Origin: Clostridiales bacterium
Lineage (GTDB): Bacteria > Bacillota > Clostridia > Saccharofermentanales > Saccharofermentanaceae
Length of the DNA: 64,000 nt
Assembly: GCA_017428155.1 (NCBI GenBank)
Contig: JAFRRJ010000040.1
Span: 62,001 to 126,000 of the forward strand
Reading direction: 5' to 3'
Both the position numbers and the translations under genes were made by a program. Under the pieces are notes generated by a model. It was not told the DNA's origin. It saw nothing but the letters and a program-made list of their open reading frames with translations, and made no database searches. Position 1 is the stretch's first letter. Every line of letters begins with the position of its first letter. Shown piece after piece: positions 33,255 to 42,573 of this stretch.

Positions 33255-35579
33255 TTAATCACGTTCTGACAGCATCAGATTTACCCTGTTCCCGATAATT
33301 GAAGTTACATCTTCATATGATTTCTGGCCTTCGAAGTACGCGGGCATCTCTTCATAGAATATGACAAGGACCGACGAATCAACATCGGGAACCCTTACCG
33401 CATCAGATATCTGATCCATGTACCGGTCTAAAAGGCATCCGGGTACAGGGACAGAGCTGTAGCTTTTAGGATAGACGGCACAAAGCGCATTGTGCAGTTC
33501 TGTCTGCTCTTCATAAATGGTCCTCAGGGCACTTTTAAGTACAGGGTCATGATCGTAATAACCTGACATAAGCTGGACATCAGGTGACATCATCTTCATT
33601 ACAAAGCTCCATGCCGCATCCTTAAGCACGCAGCAGCTTGTAATGCCTGTTCCTCTGCCAGACACAGCCTCGGGATGTCCGTCAGGAGAAGGCTTACCGA
33701 TTACCGAGAATTCAGCATAGCCGCCCGTAAAACAATAACCGTCATAGGCATTGAAATTTCCGCAGGGGTTCTCGTGGAGCGGGTCATTCTCGCGGCAGTC
33801 AACATCGTAAGAACCATCAGGAACCGACGTGATGTAATCAGCCAGTTCTTTGAATCCGTCATTTATTGTGAATTTTCCGGACTTGTCATAAGCAAAATAA
33901 TCTGAAGAGCTGATCAAAGCCTCCATCATGGAAATATCATCAAAAGCAAAATTGATCACGCCGCCGTTGTTCTCATTTATCACCTTTTCATATTGCTCAA
34001 ATGTCAGACCCTGAGCGCCGCTTTCAGCCAATGAATCCTTTATGACCAGCCCGTCAAAACAAAATCCGTAATCAAGGCGGTAATGATTGCCGTCCCATCC
34101 GTTGGGCTCAAGTATGTAAGCCATATAATCCCCGCCGGCAAGATCCTTCTCCGCACTGATCCTCTTGGTAAGATCTGTCAGATAATCTTCATTGTTAAGC
34201 TGTGCGCTGCTGTTGTCATATATTACCAGATCAGGGCCTGTTCCTTCCCTTATGTCGGACATGAGAATATCAACGGCATCAGCTGCGCAGGCATTGATAA
34301 TGCCGTAATCAGGATAAGCAGAGTCCTCCTCCAGGTCTTCATATTTCATCAGGGCATCGTAATACTTATAATCGACTTCTATAAAGTATTTGTCGGAATT
34401 CCTGTTGAAATCATTTACGGCATAGTATTCCTGTGAAGTCATTTCCAGAAGCGGGGCAAGTGACAGCAGGGCTTTGCCGGCATTCGGATCGGCATCGGTC
34501 TTCTCGAGCAGGATCAGTTTTGAAGTATCCAGAGAGGATCCTTTCCATTCTTCCTTTTCATGTATCACTACCTTGTCATCCGTCACCAGGACCAGTTCAG
34601 AATCTGCCGTGAACAGCCCGTTTACAAAAGTATCAGACAAGTCCAGTATAACTTCCTCATCCCCGGTAAATGGATCTATCTTCTTTACTGAACGGTTATC
34701 TCCTATATCGAAAATGCCGCAGCCGGGTACATACTTATAATCCAGCGCTGAATAATAATCCAGTTCGACCGAATCAAAATCAAGCGTATCAGGATCCAAT
34801 GTGCAGAACATCACCTTCTCCATCCCGTTATCGGTGATGTTTGCGACAAAGCTCACTAAGCCGTCATACTGCATCAGATTATCAATATATTCAACCTTGG
34901 AATAATAACCGAAATCAGGCGCGAAAGTCTTTACCTCATCACCTTCGATCACTAAGATCTCAGAGGTAAAAGTGAAGTCACTGTTCTGATAGTCAACTGC
35001 TGCAACAAGCTTATCGCCAACATCCGTAATAAAATTCAGCGTTGAAGGTCTTCTGTCATCTGATGGAAAATCTATTATAAAAGGATCTTTCAGCACGCCG
35101 CCGTCAAAGTCTATCTCGTAACAATAGCAGACATAAGTGTCCTTCTCCTCATCATAGATCTCCGCGAAAGTATAGTATTCGCCGTTTTTCTTATATATAT
35201 CCCCGGTATAACTGTAATTGGTTCCTTCCGCGAAAGAATCACCGATATTTACCTGACCGAGTAATTTACCGTCATATGAATAATGCCTGAGAAGATACGC
35301 TGAATCGTTAAGTCCCTCATCAGCATTATTGATAAAAGCATCAAATGACAGGACAACCGATTCCTCATCGGCATAAAGATATCTGTTAAAGATCTGATAT
35401 GCCTTGTTATCAAATTCCTTCCATGTATCACCGCCGGAAATCCCGGTAACGGTATCATTCCACCACGTTCCGTCTTCAGAAACTTTCTTTGCCTTTGAAA
35501 TATCGTCACAGTTCCTGCTGCAGGATGCCATGCAAATAAGCATAGCCGCAGCCATAAAAATACATGCCGCTTTTTTCAC
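33255..35579 (-). CDS. Large lipoprotein: beta-propeller-like half plus solute-binding-like half
   Basis: The protein (774 residues) has a lipoprotein signal ending MASC at about residue 20. Residues about 45-370 are made of short repeated strands (e.g. LLRHYSYDGKLLGQV, VKKIDPFTGDEEVILDL), suggesting a propeller-like fold. Residues about 390-765 resemble an extracellular solute-binding protein of the SBP family 1 type (GPDLVIYDNSSAQLN; YGFCFDGLVIKDSLAESG; CCVLKDAAWSFVMKMMSPDVQ). No permease or ATPase genes are adjacent, so it may bind a ligand without transport, or serve a distant transporter. It is monocistronic, with a terminator and its own upstream region. Confidence 0.7.
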   Translation of the reverse strand: MKKAACIFMAAAMLICMASCSRNCDDISKAKKVSEDGTWWNDTVTGISGGDTWKEFDNKAYQIFNRYLYADEESVVLSFDAFINNADEGLNDSAYLLRHYSYDGKLLGQVNIGDSFAEGTNYSYTGDIYKKNGEYYTFAEIYDEEKDTYVCYCYEIDFDGGVLKDPFIIDFPSDDRRPSTLNFITDVGDKLVAAVDYQNSDFTFTSEILVIEGDEVKTFAPDFGYYSKVEYIDNLMQYDGLVSFVANITDNGMEKVMFCTLDPDTLDFDSVELDYYSALDYKYVPGCGIFDIGDNRSVKKIDPFTGDEEVILDLSDTFVNGLFTADSELVLVTDDKVVIHEKEEWKGSSLDTSKLILLEKTDADPNAGKALLSLAPLLEMTSQEYYAVNDFNRNSDKYFIEVDYKYYDALMKYEDLEEDSAYPDYGIINACAADAVDILMSDIREGTGPDLVIYDNSSAQLNNEDYLTDLTKRISAEKDLAGGDYMAYILEPNGWDGNHYRLDYGFCFDGLVIKDSLAESGAQGLTFEQYEKVINENNGGVINFAFDDISMMEALISSSDYFAYDKSGKFTINDGFKELADYITSVPDGSYDVDCRENDPLHENPCGNFNAYDGYCFTGGYAEFSVIGKPSPDGHPEAVSGRGTGITSCCVLKDAAWSFVMKMMSPDVQLMSGYYDHDPVLKSALRTIYEEQTELHNALCAVYPKSYSSVPVPGCLLDRYMDQISDAVRVPDVDSSVLVIFYEEMPAYFEGQKSYEDVTSIIGNRVNLMLSERD

Positions 35580-35830
35580 ATTATCCCCTTTATAAATACA
35601 GCAAATCCGCTGTTATAGATTTAGAAGCAAGACTATTATAGCAACAATTCCTCCTAATAAAACAATGCACCTTACATAACGGAATAACTGTATCTTTTTC
35701 CGGGTATCCGCCAGGAGAATCCTTCTGATCAAATTGCATGCATTATGCTGAAAAGGCAGATAATAAATGGTAAAATCTTTTTGTGTAATTGTTAATGGGA
35801 TTTAATAGGAATTTTATCGGGTGATTAACT
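35580..35830. promoter_or_regulatory. Divergent intergenic region; candidate promoter for the PP2C gene
   Basis: The 251-bp AT-rich gap separates the divergent lipoprotein and phosphatase genes. On the plus strand TTGTGT (35781-35786) and TAATAG (35803-35808) are 16 nt apart and lie about 22 nt before the phosphatase ATG, a fair promoter candidate. No small gene or repeat was seen. Confidence 0.35.
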
Positions 35831-37945
35831 ATGCTTGTCATGATTCTTAAGATGTCAGCAGTAACTGCCATCTATGTATTATTCTCATATTTTCTTTGGA
35901 GACATCTGAAAAACAAAAAGATAGACTGGCGATACAGATTGCTGCTTTCGCTTGTTTTCGGAGGTCTTGCCATCACAGCAACTCATTTCGGTGTAGATTA
36001 TCAGGATATGATGATCAATGTCCGGGATCTTGGTCCACTTACCGCAGGTCTTTTCTTTGATCCGTTATCAGGTATTCTGGCCGGCTTCATTGGCGGTATA
36101 GAAAGATATATTGCCGGAACTTATTTTGGTGTCGGCACATATACAAGATTAGCCTGTTCCGTTTCCACCTGTTTATCGGGCTTGGTCGCTGCGGCTGTAA
36201 GGATAGTGATCTTCAAAGGAAAGAAACCCTCTATGGTGTTCTCATTCTTCATAGGCTCAACCATAGAAGTCTTTCATATGTATGTTGTATTCATAACTCA
36301 CAGGAGTGATATGAATATGGCATATTATGTTGTCAAAACATGTGCCCCGCCTATGATCATATTTACGGGTATCGGTCTCTCAATAATATCCGTGCTTATC
36401 AGGATCGATACCGGGGAATGGATAAATCCTAAAAGCATCAGCAGTAAACAGGATATACACGTCTCGCAGAAATTCCAGTTCTGGCTGTTCCTGACGAGTA
36501 CTCTTGTACTGCTTTCAAATCTTCTTCTCGGATACATTCTTTCAACACAGGTTGCAGTTCAAAAGAGCGAGTCTATATTAATGCATGCTCTTCAGGATAT
36601 AGGAGATACATATAACATTACTTCCGATAAGGAAAACTTCTCAAATTCAATGGCCTTCAGCATTGGAGAGGAAGGAGAGTATGTACTGTTCAGGAGTGAC
36701 GGCACAGTAATCTCCGTTAGGCACGAGGGTGAGATTCTCAATGAGGATTTTATGGATTATTATCTGAAGTACTCAGATCGGACGCGGTTTACTTCTGAAG
36801 TATTCGGTAATAAGTGTATGTGTATGACAAGAAGATTGACTGACGGCAATACACTTCTTGTATTCCTTACTAATGAGGAAGTGTACACTGAACGCGATCA
36901 TACTGTTTATGAGACAGTTCTTGCTGATATTCTTCTTTTCACCGTAATCTATATACTGATCTCCGTACTTGTACAAAGAATTGTTGTCAACAATCTTGAG
37001 ATGGTTAATACATCACTTCGAAAAATCACTAAGGGTAATCTGAATGAAGTGGTATCGGTATATTCTTCCTCTGAGTTTGCTTCTCTGTCCAACGATATTA
37101 ATCAGACAGTCGATGTATTAAAGACATATATAGATGCAGCAGAAAAAAAGATCGAAGAAGAACTCAGCTTAGCAAAAAGCATTCAGGAATCTGCTTTGCC
37201 GCACAATTTCGCTTTCCCAAGAAAAGATCTGGAAATCTATGCGTCTATGGATCCTGCAAAAGAAGTCGGAGGGGATTTCTACGATTACTTCTTCGTAGGC
37301 AACAATAAGCTATGCCTTGTAATTGCAGACGTCTCAGGTAAAGGCATTCCGGCTTCGCTCTTCATGATGAAGAGCAAAGCTATCATAAGAAGCTGTGCAG
37401 AATCCGGAAAGAACCCTGCCGAGATTCTCAGACTTGCCAATAACGGTTTGTGTGACGGTAATGATGCAGAGATGTTCGTAACAGTATGGATAGGAATTAT
37501 CGATCTCGGGACCGGTCATGCTGTATGTTCGAATGCCGGCCATGAATACCCGGTGCTGAGACGTGGAAAAGGTGATTATGAGTTATATAAACAGAAACAC
37601 AATATCGCTCTGGCTATAATGAAGGATGTATCATTCCGCGAATACGAGCTGGACTTTACTCCGGGAGATTCATTGTTTATTTATACTGACGGAGTTCCTG
37701 AAGCAATAAATAAAAAGCAGGAGGAATACGGTACGGACCGTCTGTTAAGGATCCTGAATAAGTATAAAGAGCTTTCCCAGAAAGATATACTGAGCTATGT
37801 GAACCGCAATCTGAAATTCTTTGTCGGAGAAGAAGATCAATTCGATGATGTAACTATGCTTGGATTCAGGTTTCTGGGGCAGTCAGAAAGCCGCAAAAAC
37901 TACCTGCCGCCCGAGAACCGGGATGTGTCAGTCAGCATCCCATAG
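35831..37945 (+). CDS. Membrane-bound SpoIIE/RsbU-type PP2C phosphatase with 5TM-LYT sensor
   Basis: The protein (704 residues) starts with a 5TM-5TMR_LYT-like sensor region (about 1-210, including MINVRDLGPLTAGLFFDPLSGILAGFIGGIERYI), then another helix (about 217-240), an extracellular loop, a helix at about 360-380, a HAMP-like segment, and a SpoIIE/PP2C domain (about 450-690). Catalytic metal residues are visible in EVGGDFYDYF, IADVSGKGIPASLFM and YTDGVPEA. It should dephosphorylate a STAS anti-sigma antagonist; the STAS gene at 38855 is a candidate partner. The last 18 nt overlap the 3' end of the converging HECTH-protein gene. Confidence 0.9.
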   Translation: MLVMILKMSAVTAIYVLFSYFLWRHLKNKKIDWRYRLLLSLVFGGLAITATHFGVDYQDMMINVRDLGPLTAGLFFDPLSGILAGFIGGIERYIAGTYFGVGTYTRLACSVSTCLSGLVAAAVRIVIFKGKKPSMVFSFFIGSTIEVFHMYVVFITHRSDMNMAYYVVKTCAPPMIIFTGIGLSIISVLIRIDTGEWINPKSISSKQDIHVSQKFQFWLFLTSTLVLLSNLLLGYILSTQVAVQKSESILMHALQDIGDTYNITSDKENFSNSMAFSIGEEGEYVLFRSDGTVISVRHEGEILNEDFMDYYLKYSDRTRFTSEVFGNKCMCMTRRLTDGNTLLVFLTNEEVYTERDHTVYETVLADILLFTVIYILISVLVQRIVVNNLEMVNTSLRKITKGNLNEVVSVYSSSEFASLSNDINQTVDVLKTYIDAAEKKIEEELSLAKSIQESALPHNFAFPRKDLEIYASMDPAKEVGGDFYDYFFVGNNKLCLVIADVSGKGIPASLFMMKSKAIIRSCAESGKNPAEILRLANNGLCDGNDAEMFVTVWIGIIDLGTGHAVCSNAGHEYPVLRRGKGDYELYKQKHNIALAIMKDVSFREYELDFTPGDSLFIYTDGVPEAINKKQEEYGTDRLLRILNKYKELSQKDILSYVNRNLKFFVGEEDQFDDVTMLGFRFLGQSESRKNYLPPENRDVSVSIP

Positions 37946-38824
37946 CTCTTCTTTCTTATCTTCGAGAATAAGAACCATATCGTAGGCGGACACACCTTCA
38001 TGGTTCAGTATTACTTTATCTATTTCCGAAAGAACAGAATGCACACGCATTGCCAGATTATCAATATCTTCATTGCCTGTGTAGTTTTGAAGTCTTCCGC
38101 CTGTATATCCTGTTTCAGTAATACCCAGGAATAGTTCCGCCATCTTTAGGTCATAACGGCCGAGAGCAGCATAGATCCCTGCAGCATCTGCAACCAGTTC
38201 ATCCCATACCGTATCTTTCTTTTCCGGATAAAGACGCCGGCAGACAAAATGAGTGCATTCGTGAACACGGCGGATCTTCATAGATATATCCAGCCATTCA
38301 GTTTCAGGCATTCCGACATCTTCTGCCTTTATTCCGCTGTATGGTCCGGCACACAGGACTATAACCGCATCTTTATAATTCTTCTTATCAGCAGTAAAGC
38401 GTTTGAATTCAGCATTCCAGTCCGGATCTGTATCACCGGAAGCACGCTTAGAGATCATGAACTTAGTACGGTGATTTTGTATCTTTGTCCAGTTTATCAG
38501 CCCGTCGATTATAGAAGCGCCTTGTGTAGACGGAACTTCATACGGCACGCAGCGGTTAGCCATTATCTGAAGAAACAGTTCAAAGTCCTGACGCTGATTC
38601 AACGTCACTACCATTACTTCCCCTGCCGGTGTATTCTCATACAGACAACTGTCCTGAGGATGACATCTGAAATGAGACAGATCCTTAACCTCAGGCTCCA
38701 TTCCCTTGTTTACGATCTTCTTATATTCCTCCGGAGAAACTTCTCCCGGACGAAGATACAGCTGACGGTATATCTGCGCAAGATTCGCCAGCACAGACGG
38801 ACCTTTCCATTCCTCATGTTCCAT
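37928..38824 (-). CDS. HExxH protein of unknown family, last gene of the RiPP operon
   Basis: The protein (298 residues) contains RVHECTHFVCRRL with an HExxH zinc-binding motif at about 188-192 and a third candidate ligand Glu at about 209 in WDELVADAAG. This E-x-x-A-D form is common in gluzincin metallopeptidases, so peptidase activity is likely. No signal peptide is seen, which points to the cytoplasm. I do not recognise the rest of the sequence. It follows the STAS gene by 30 nt at the end of the modification operon, so it may process or degrade a precursor; the GG site is probably cut by the C39 transporter instead. Confidence 0.65.
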   Translation of the reverse strand: MEHEEWKGPSVLANLAQIYRQLYLRPGEVSPEEYKKIVNKGMEPEVKDLSHFRCHPQDSCLYENTPAGEVMVVTLNQRQDFELFLQIMANRCVPYEVPSTQGASIIDGLINWTKIQNHRTKFMISKRASGDTDPDWNAEFKRFTADKKNYKDAVIVLCAGPYSGIKAEDVGMPETEWLDISMKIRRVHECTHFVCRRLYPEKKDTVWDELVADAAGIYAALGRYDLKMAELFLGITETGYTGGRLQNYTGNEDIDNLAMRVHSVLSEIDKVILNHEGVSAYDMVLILEDKKEELWDAD

Positions 38825-38854
38825 TACAGATCAGGTCTCCACGCTCATTGATGA

Positions 38855-39151
38855 TCACTCAATATCGAAAATATCGACAAACCCGGTTACTTCAAATATT
38901 TCCATAACGTTTTCTCCGACACCGCAGATAAGGAGTTTTCCCTGCTTGTCCATAATTTTCTGTGTTGATAACAACACGCGGAGTCCTGCGCTGGAGATAT
39001 AGTCCACGCCCTTAAGATCGATGGTCATATCTTCCACTTCCGATATATTGTCGAGGATCGTCTTCTCCAGATCCGGTGAAGTAACTGTATCGATTCTCCC
39101 TTCAACTGCAATGTTCAGTACACTTCCGTTTTTGGTGATCTCTGTTGTCAT
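38855..39151 (-). CDS. STAS-domain anti-sigma factor antagonist
   Basis: The protein (98 residues) is a lone STAS domain: VEGRIDTVTSPDLEKTI and DLKGVDYISSAGLRVLL, where the Ser of the SSAGLR turn matches the phosphorylated residue of SpoIIAA/RsbV. The start is the ATG at 39151 after AGGAATCAG; it overlaps the radical SAM stop by 4 nt, so it belongs to the RiPP operon. A longer reading frame upstream is inside the radical SAM gene. No anti-sigma kinase is in the window. Confidence 0.9.
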   Translation of the reverse strand: MTTEITKNGSVLNIAVEGRIDTVTSPDLEKTILDNISEVEDMTIDLKGVDYISSAGLRVLLSTQKIMDKQGKLLICGVGENVMEIFEVTGFVDIFDIE

Positions 39152-41088
39152 TTTTCTGATTCCTTTCCTGTATCTTTTATTTTTTCGTCTTTGCCAAGCG
39201 GACATTCCTCCATGCCCGTGCGTATCTCTCCATGGAGTTTAACTCCCACCGCCATGCAAGGTAAACAAGAATTACACAGTTCGCAATTCTTACACGGATC
39301 CGACCGGTTATCCTCAACAGACCTGAGCTCCTTAAGAAATGGGGAATTCTGCCAGTATTCCGGGATTGAGCGGTAATCCTCCGGAACATCCAGATGCCGG
39401 CAAGGTGTCAGTTTCCCGTGCACATTCACGGAAATACCGTCACGGCCTGCTCCGCATCCTCTGAATATACCCATGTTCCTGTTTATGAAGAAGGTTTTTC
39501 CCACCAGCGATCTTAATTGCGAGAAACAAGGTTCCGCATCAACAACGACCGGGCCTTTATATTGCTTTATGATCTTCGCAGCCGCTGTCAGTTGTTCCGC
39601 TGTAGGGAAAGCGGAAAGCTGATATGAAGAATCCGGCTTAAACCCCAGGATCGTCAACTGCTGCACACCGTACTGCTCTGCCAGACTGATCATAGAAGGT
39701 ATGTCATCGGCATTTGAACGCTGCATGACAAAATTGATCACAGTATTCGGGAAATTAAACTCTTTAAGCAGTTCAAGAGTGTATACCGCCATTTTGAATC
39801 CATCCCTGCTCTTACGGTTTATCTCCTCCGTGCTTCCGTTCAGGGAAACAAAGATCAGGTCTGCGCCTGCATCTATTATTTCTTTCAGAAATGTTCTGTT
39901 AACATATGCACCTGAAAGCGCAATATTGGAAACAAGTCCGAGTCTTTTACATTCACGCAGAAGATCAATGATATAAGGATAGCTGAGAGTCTCCCCGCCG
40001 CTGAGATTCACATGACGCACACCGGCACGCTTTCCCTCAGAAAGCCAATAGAGAGCCTCTTCAAGCGGCAGTTCCTCACCGGTATTAAGATGCACATAAC
40101 ACTGGGGACATCTAAGCGGGCATTTTGTTGTCAGTTCCAGATTCATCTGCAAAGGCTTTCTGAACCATCTGGCATTCGTCAGCTTCAGTTCATCACTTTG
40201 ACGCAAATATGCCTTGACCACAGACGGCTGACCCTGCTCTATTGTAAATTTGATGTGTGAGACATCATTTTGTATATAAGGAGCTCCCAGGGGTAGTTCC
40301 CTAACCCATCCGCACAGAGATTCAGCTTTATCCTGACGGCAGAAGCCTTTCTCCATCAGATAATCTGTAATGGTATCCATAGTCTTCGGAAGCTTGGTCC
40401 TGGGCTGGAACTCAATACCGATCTTCTCAGATATACGGTCGGAAAACAGATCAAAACTGAGATTAAATAATCCTTTTGCTGCAAACCGGCTCCATTCGCC
40501 AAGCCAGGCAGAGAGCTTATTACTGTCACCCGGCCAATTCATAAATTCCAGCACCGAAATCACTTGTTCACTGTCAAGATCGTTAGTATATATCCGGACA
40601 CTGTCTGACGGTTTCCGGCTGTCCATTGATCCTACCTGGAACAGTCCGCCCTTGATTTCCGGACACGAACACAGATTTTTCAATGCCGGGACGATAATAC
40701 CGGCTTTCTCTGCTCCTGTAAGACCGGGCAGAGCCGTACCGCAGAAATACTCCGAACCTTCAGGATCCCCCAATGCAGATGCATCCAGGAAAACGCAAGG
40801 AATAAGCGAATCCGGACCGGCATAGGTCTCATAATCAAATTCCAGCCAGCGGTCATGTACCGGACCGCCATCCGGCTCATCCACACAGAAGGAAAAATCC
40901 GTCGTGCGGCTGTCATCATTCAAGTGGACCTCGAAGATGACCTGATGCGACAATGTGCTGCCGTAAACCTTTTCGACAGCATCAAGGGCCTGAACGCATT
41001 CTCTCGAGAACAGAAAAGGATAAGACATCTCTCTGAACAGCGAGAGATAATCCGATACACAATTTGCATTTTCCGTTTTTTTACTCAC
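39148..41088 (-). CDS. Radical SAM/SPASM peptide-modifying enzyme with long N-terminal domain
   Basis: The protein (646 residues) has about 300 N-terminal residues of unknown fold, then a radical SAM core with TTKCPLRCPQC (CxxxCxxC at about 323-330), NLSGGET, and a C-terminal SPASM cysteine set (FRGCGAGRD, TPCRHLDVPE, CKNCELCNSCLPC, EECPLG) for extra [4Fe-4S] clusters. SPASM proteins next to RiPP precursors form crosslinks, thioethers or epimers in the peptide. The long N-terminal part may carry the recognition element for the leader, but I see no clear RRE fold by eye. It overlaps idi by 4 nt and the STAS gene by 4 nt. Confidence 0.9.
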   Translation of the reverse strand: MSKKTENANCVSDYLSLFREMSYPFLFSRECVQALDAVEKVYGSTLSHQVIFEVHLNDDSRTTDFSFCVDEPDGGPVHDRWLEFDYETYAGPDSLIPCVFLDASALGDPEGSEYFCGTALPGLTGAEKAGIIVPALKNLCSCPEIKGGLFQVGSMDSRKPSDSVRIYTNDLDSEQVISVLEFMNWPGDSNKLSAWLGEWSRFAAKGLFNLSFDLFSDRISEKIGIEFQPRTKLPKTMDTITDYLMEKGFCRQDKAESLCGWVRELPLGAPYIQNDVSHIKFTIEQGQPSVVKAYLRQSDELKLTNARWFRKPLQMNLELTTKCPLRCPQCYVHLNTGEELPLEEALYWLSEGKRAGVRHVNLSGGETLSYPYIIDLLRECKRLGLVSNIALSGAYVNRTFLKEIIDAGADLIFVSLNGSTEEINRKSRDGFKMAVYTLELLKEFNFPNTVINFVMQRSNADDIPSMISLAEQYGVQQLTILGFKPDSSYQLSAFPTAEQLTAAAKIIKQYKGPVVVDAEPCFSQLRSLVGKTFFINRNMGIFRGCGAGRDGISVNVHGKLTPCRHLDVPEDYRSIPEYWQNSPFLKELRSVEDNRSDPCKNCELCNSCLPCMAVGVKLHGEIRTGMEECPLGKDEKIKDTGKESEK

Positions 41089-41627
41089 AACATTTCCTTT
41101 CTACCACGCTCCGCTATTCCGAGAGCCGTGAAAAACCACGCTGCATACAGCTCCGGGTGCTCAAGCATATCCCTCTTCAGCACATCGAGCTCCACCCAGC
41201 AGAGTTCAGCTATCTCATCCGGATCAGGCGAGATCGGTCCGTTATATTCTCCCGTGAAAACATGATCGCATTCATATTCCGTCAAGCCGTTATCAAAGCA
41301 GGCACGGTATATAAAGCTGCCCGCCTCTCTGACCTCAACGTTTTTTATTCCGCATTCAAAACCAAGTCTCCTTATGACCGCCTCCTGCAAAGTCTCACCG
41401 TAGCGTGGATGGGAACAACAGGTGTTGGCCCAAAGACCTGCGCTATGGTATTTTCCTGAAGCACGTTTTTGAATCAGCACTCTATTCCCGTCAAAAAGAA
41501 ATACCGAGAATGCCCGGTGCAACAGCCCCTGCTGATGAACAGCAAGCTTGCCTCCGTGACCAGTCTCGCGGTCATCTATGTCCACCAGGATCAACTCGTC
41601 CTCGTTCTGATTCAATTTGTCAGTCAT
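41085..41627 (-). CDS. idi: Isopentenyl-diphosphate delta-isomerase, type I
   Basis: The protein (180 residues) is a Nudix-fold IDI-1 enzyme that interconverts IPP and DMAPP. Family residues are visible: LLHRAFSVFLFD, LWANTCCSHPRYGET (catalytic Cys region), the Glu-rich Nudix-like stretch, and YECDHVF with the metal-binding Glu. The length equals E. coli Idi. It is tightly placed inside the RiPP modification operon, 8 nt after the arginase-like gene and overlapping the radical SAM gene. That position hints at a supply of DMAPP for prenylation of the peptide, although I see no prenyltransferase. It may also be the housekeeping enzyme in an odd place. Confidence 0.93.
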   Translation of the reverse strand: MTDKLNQNEDELILVDIDDRETGHGGKLAVHQQGLLHRAFSVFLFDGNRVLIQKRASGKYHSAGLWANTCCSHPRYGETLQEAVIRRLGFECGIKNVEVREAGSFIYRACFDNGLTEYECDHVFTGEYNGPISPDPDEIAELCWVELDVLKRDMLEHPELYAAWFFTALGIAERGRKEML

Positions 41628-41635
41628 AAAAACTC

Positions 41636-42529
41636 CTATAACCCGTATGTATTTATATTCCAGCGCTCTTCTACCCGGCGCAAAAATTCTTTCTCAGTAA
41701 ATCCGGCATTATCTTGCGGCATATATCCGGAAACAGAGGAACGGCAAATATCAATTGCCGCAGGACATAAACCTGTTTTATCAAACCAGTCAAACAAACT
41801 GTCCATTCTCTTCTCTATTCTCGAACAGGTCGCCATAGCGGATTTGGGGATGACCTCATGATATTCAAGATAATACCGCCCGTTCTCCTCAACAGGATAT
41901 ATCAGTTTTTTGGGCAGGATCCGGAACGGATGATCTCTGTTGCTGTGATACTCATTCCACGCAGCCTCAGTTATCTCCATGCGTTTTGGACCTGATGTGG
42001 AAAGTGAGTCATCCCACGAGAAATAATCCAGATCCACATCCAGAACAACATTTTCCGGAGGGATATTGTCGGTACTGTTCAAACCACCCTGCACAACATT
42101 AAAGAAGCGGTAATTTCCGTCCGCGTTATTTCGCTTGTCAGCGTATAGGAAAGGAATATATTTCCCTTTCTTTATATAGCTGTCATCATCAACACGGATA
42201 AAGTTCAGGAAGTACTCTTCCGATGTAACAGCTTTAGGAATGGTGTTTTTCAGTATATGTACTGTCGTAAAAATACCGTGCCACACTGCGGGCACAATAA
42301 AATCTGCTATACCGAGGCTTTTATCAGTTATCCGTTTTGCCTCATCAGCGCTTTCAGGCGGATCGAAAAGATCGCCCCTGTAACCGCGTCCTTCAAAATC
42401 ATCGTGATGATCAATATGCAGCAGATAATTTCCATCGTGTGGAACGATCCCCTGATCTATGATCCAGTGCCAATGCCAGTAAGCATCACGATGCTCGTTC
42501 ATTATAGTTACGGGAATTGTCTTCCCCAT
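41636..42529 (-). CDS. UPF0489 family protein: peptide arginase homologue
   Basis: The protein (297 residues) carries the manganese-binding arginase-like motifs HIDHHDDFEG (about 38-46) and VVLDVDLDYFSWD (about 163-175), the signature of UPF0489. The family member OspR, from the landornamide cluster, converts arginine to ornithine inside the core of a RiPP precursor; this is knowledge of the family, not shown here. In this locus all four precursors end in (R/H)RW, giving a plausible substrate. It is the first gene of the modification operon, after a terminator that follows the precursors, and may have its own promoter in the 97 nt upstream. Confidence 0.82.
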   Translation of the reverse strand: MGKTIPVTIMNEHRDAYWHWHWIIDQGIVPHDGNYLLHIDHHDDFEGRGYRGDLFDPPESADEAKRITDKSLGIADFIVPAVWHGIFTTVHILKNTIPKAVTSEEYFLNFIRVDDDSYIKKGKYIPFLYADKRNNADGNYRFFNVVQGGLNSTDNIPPENVVLDVDLDYFSWDDSLSTSGPKRMEITEAAWNEYHSNRDHPFRILPKKLIYPVEENGRYYLEYHEVIPKSAMATCSRIEKRMDSLFDWFDKTGLCPAAIDICRSSVSGYMPQDNAGFTEKEFLRRVEERWNINTYGL

Positions 42530-42573
42530 TATTCGTAATCCTTCCTGTATCTTATTCCGCTTTAACTATTCTA

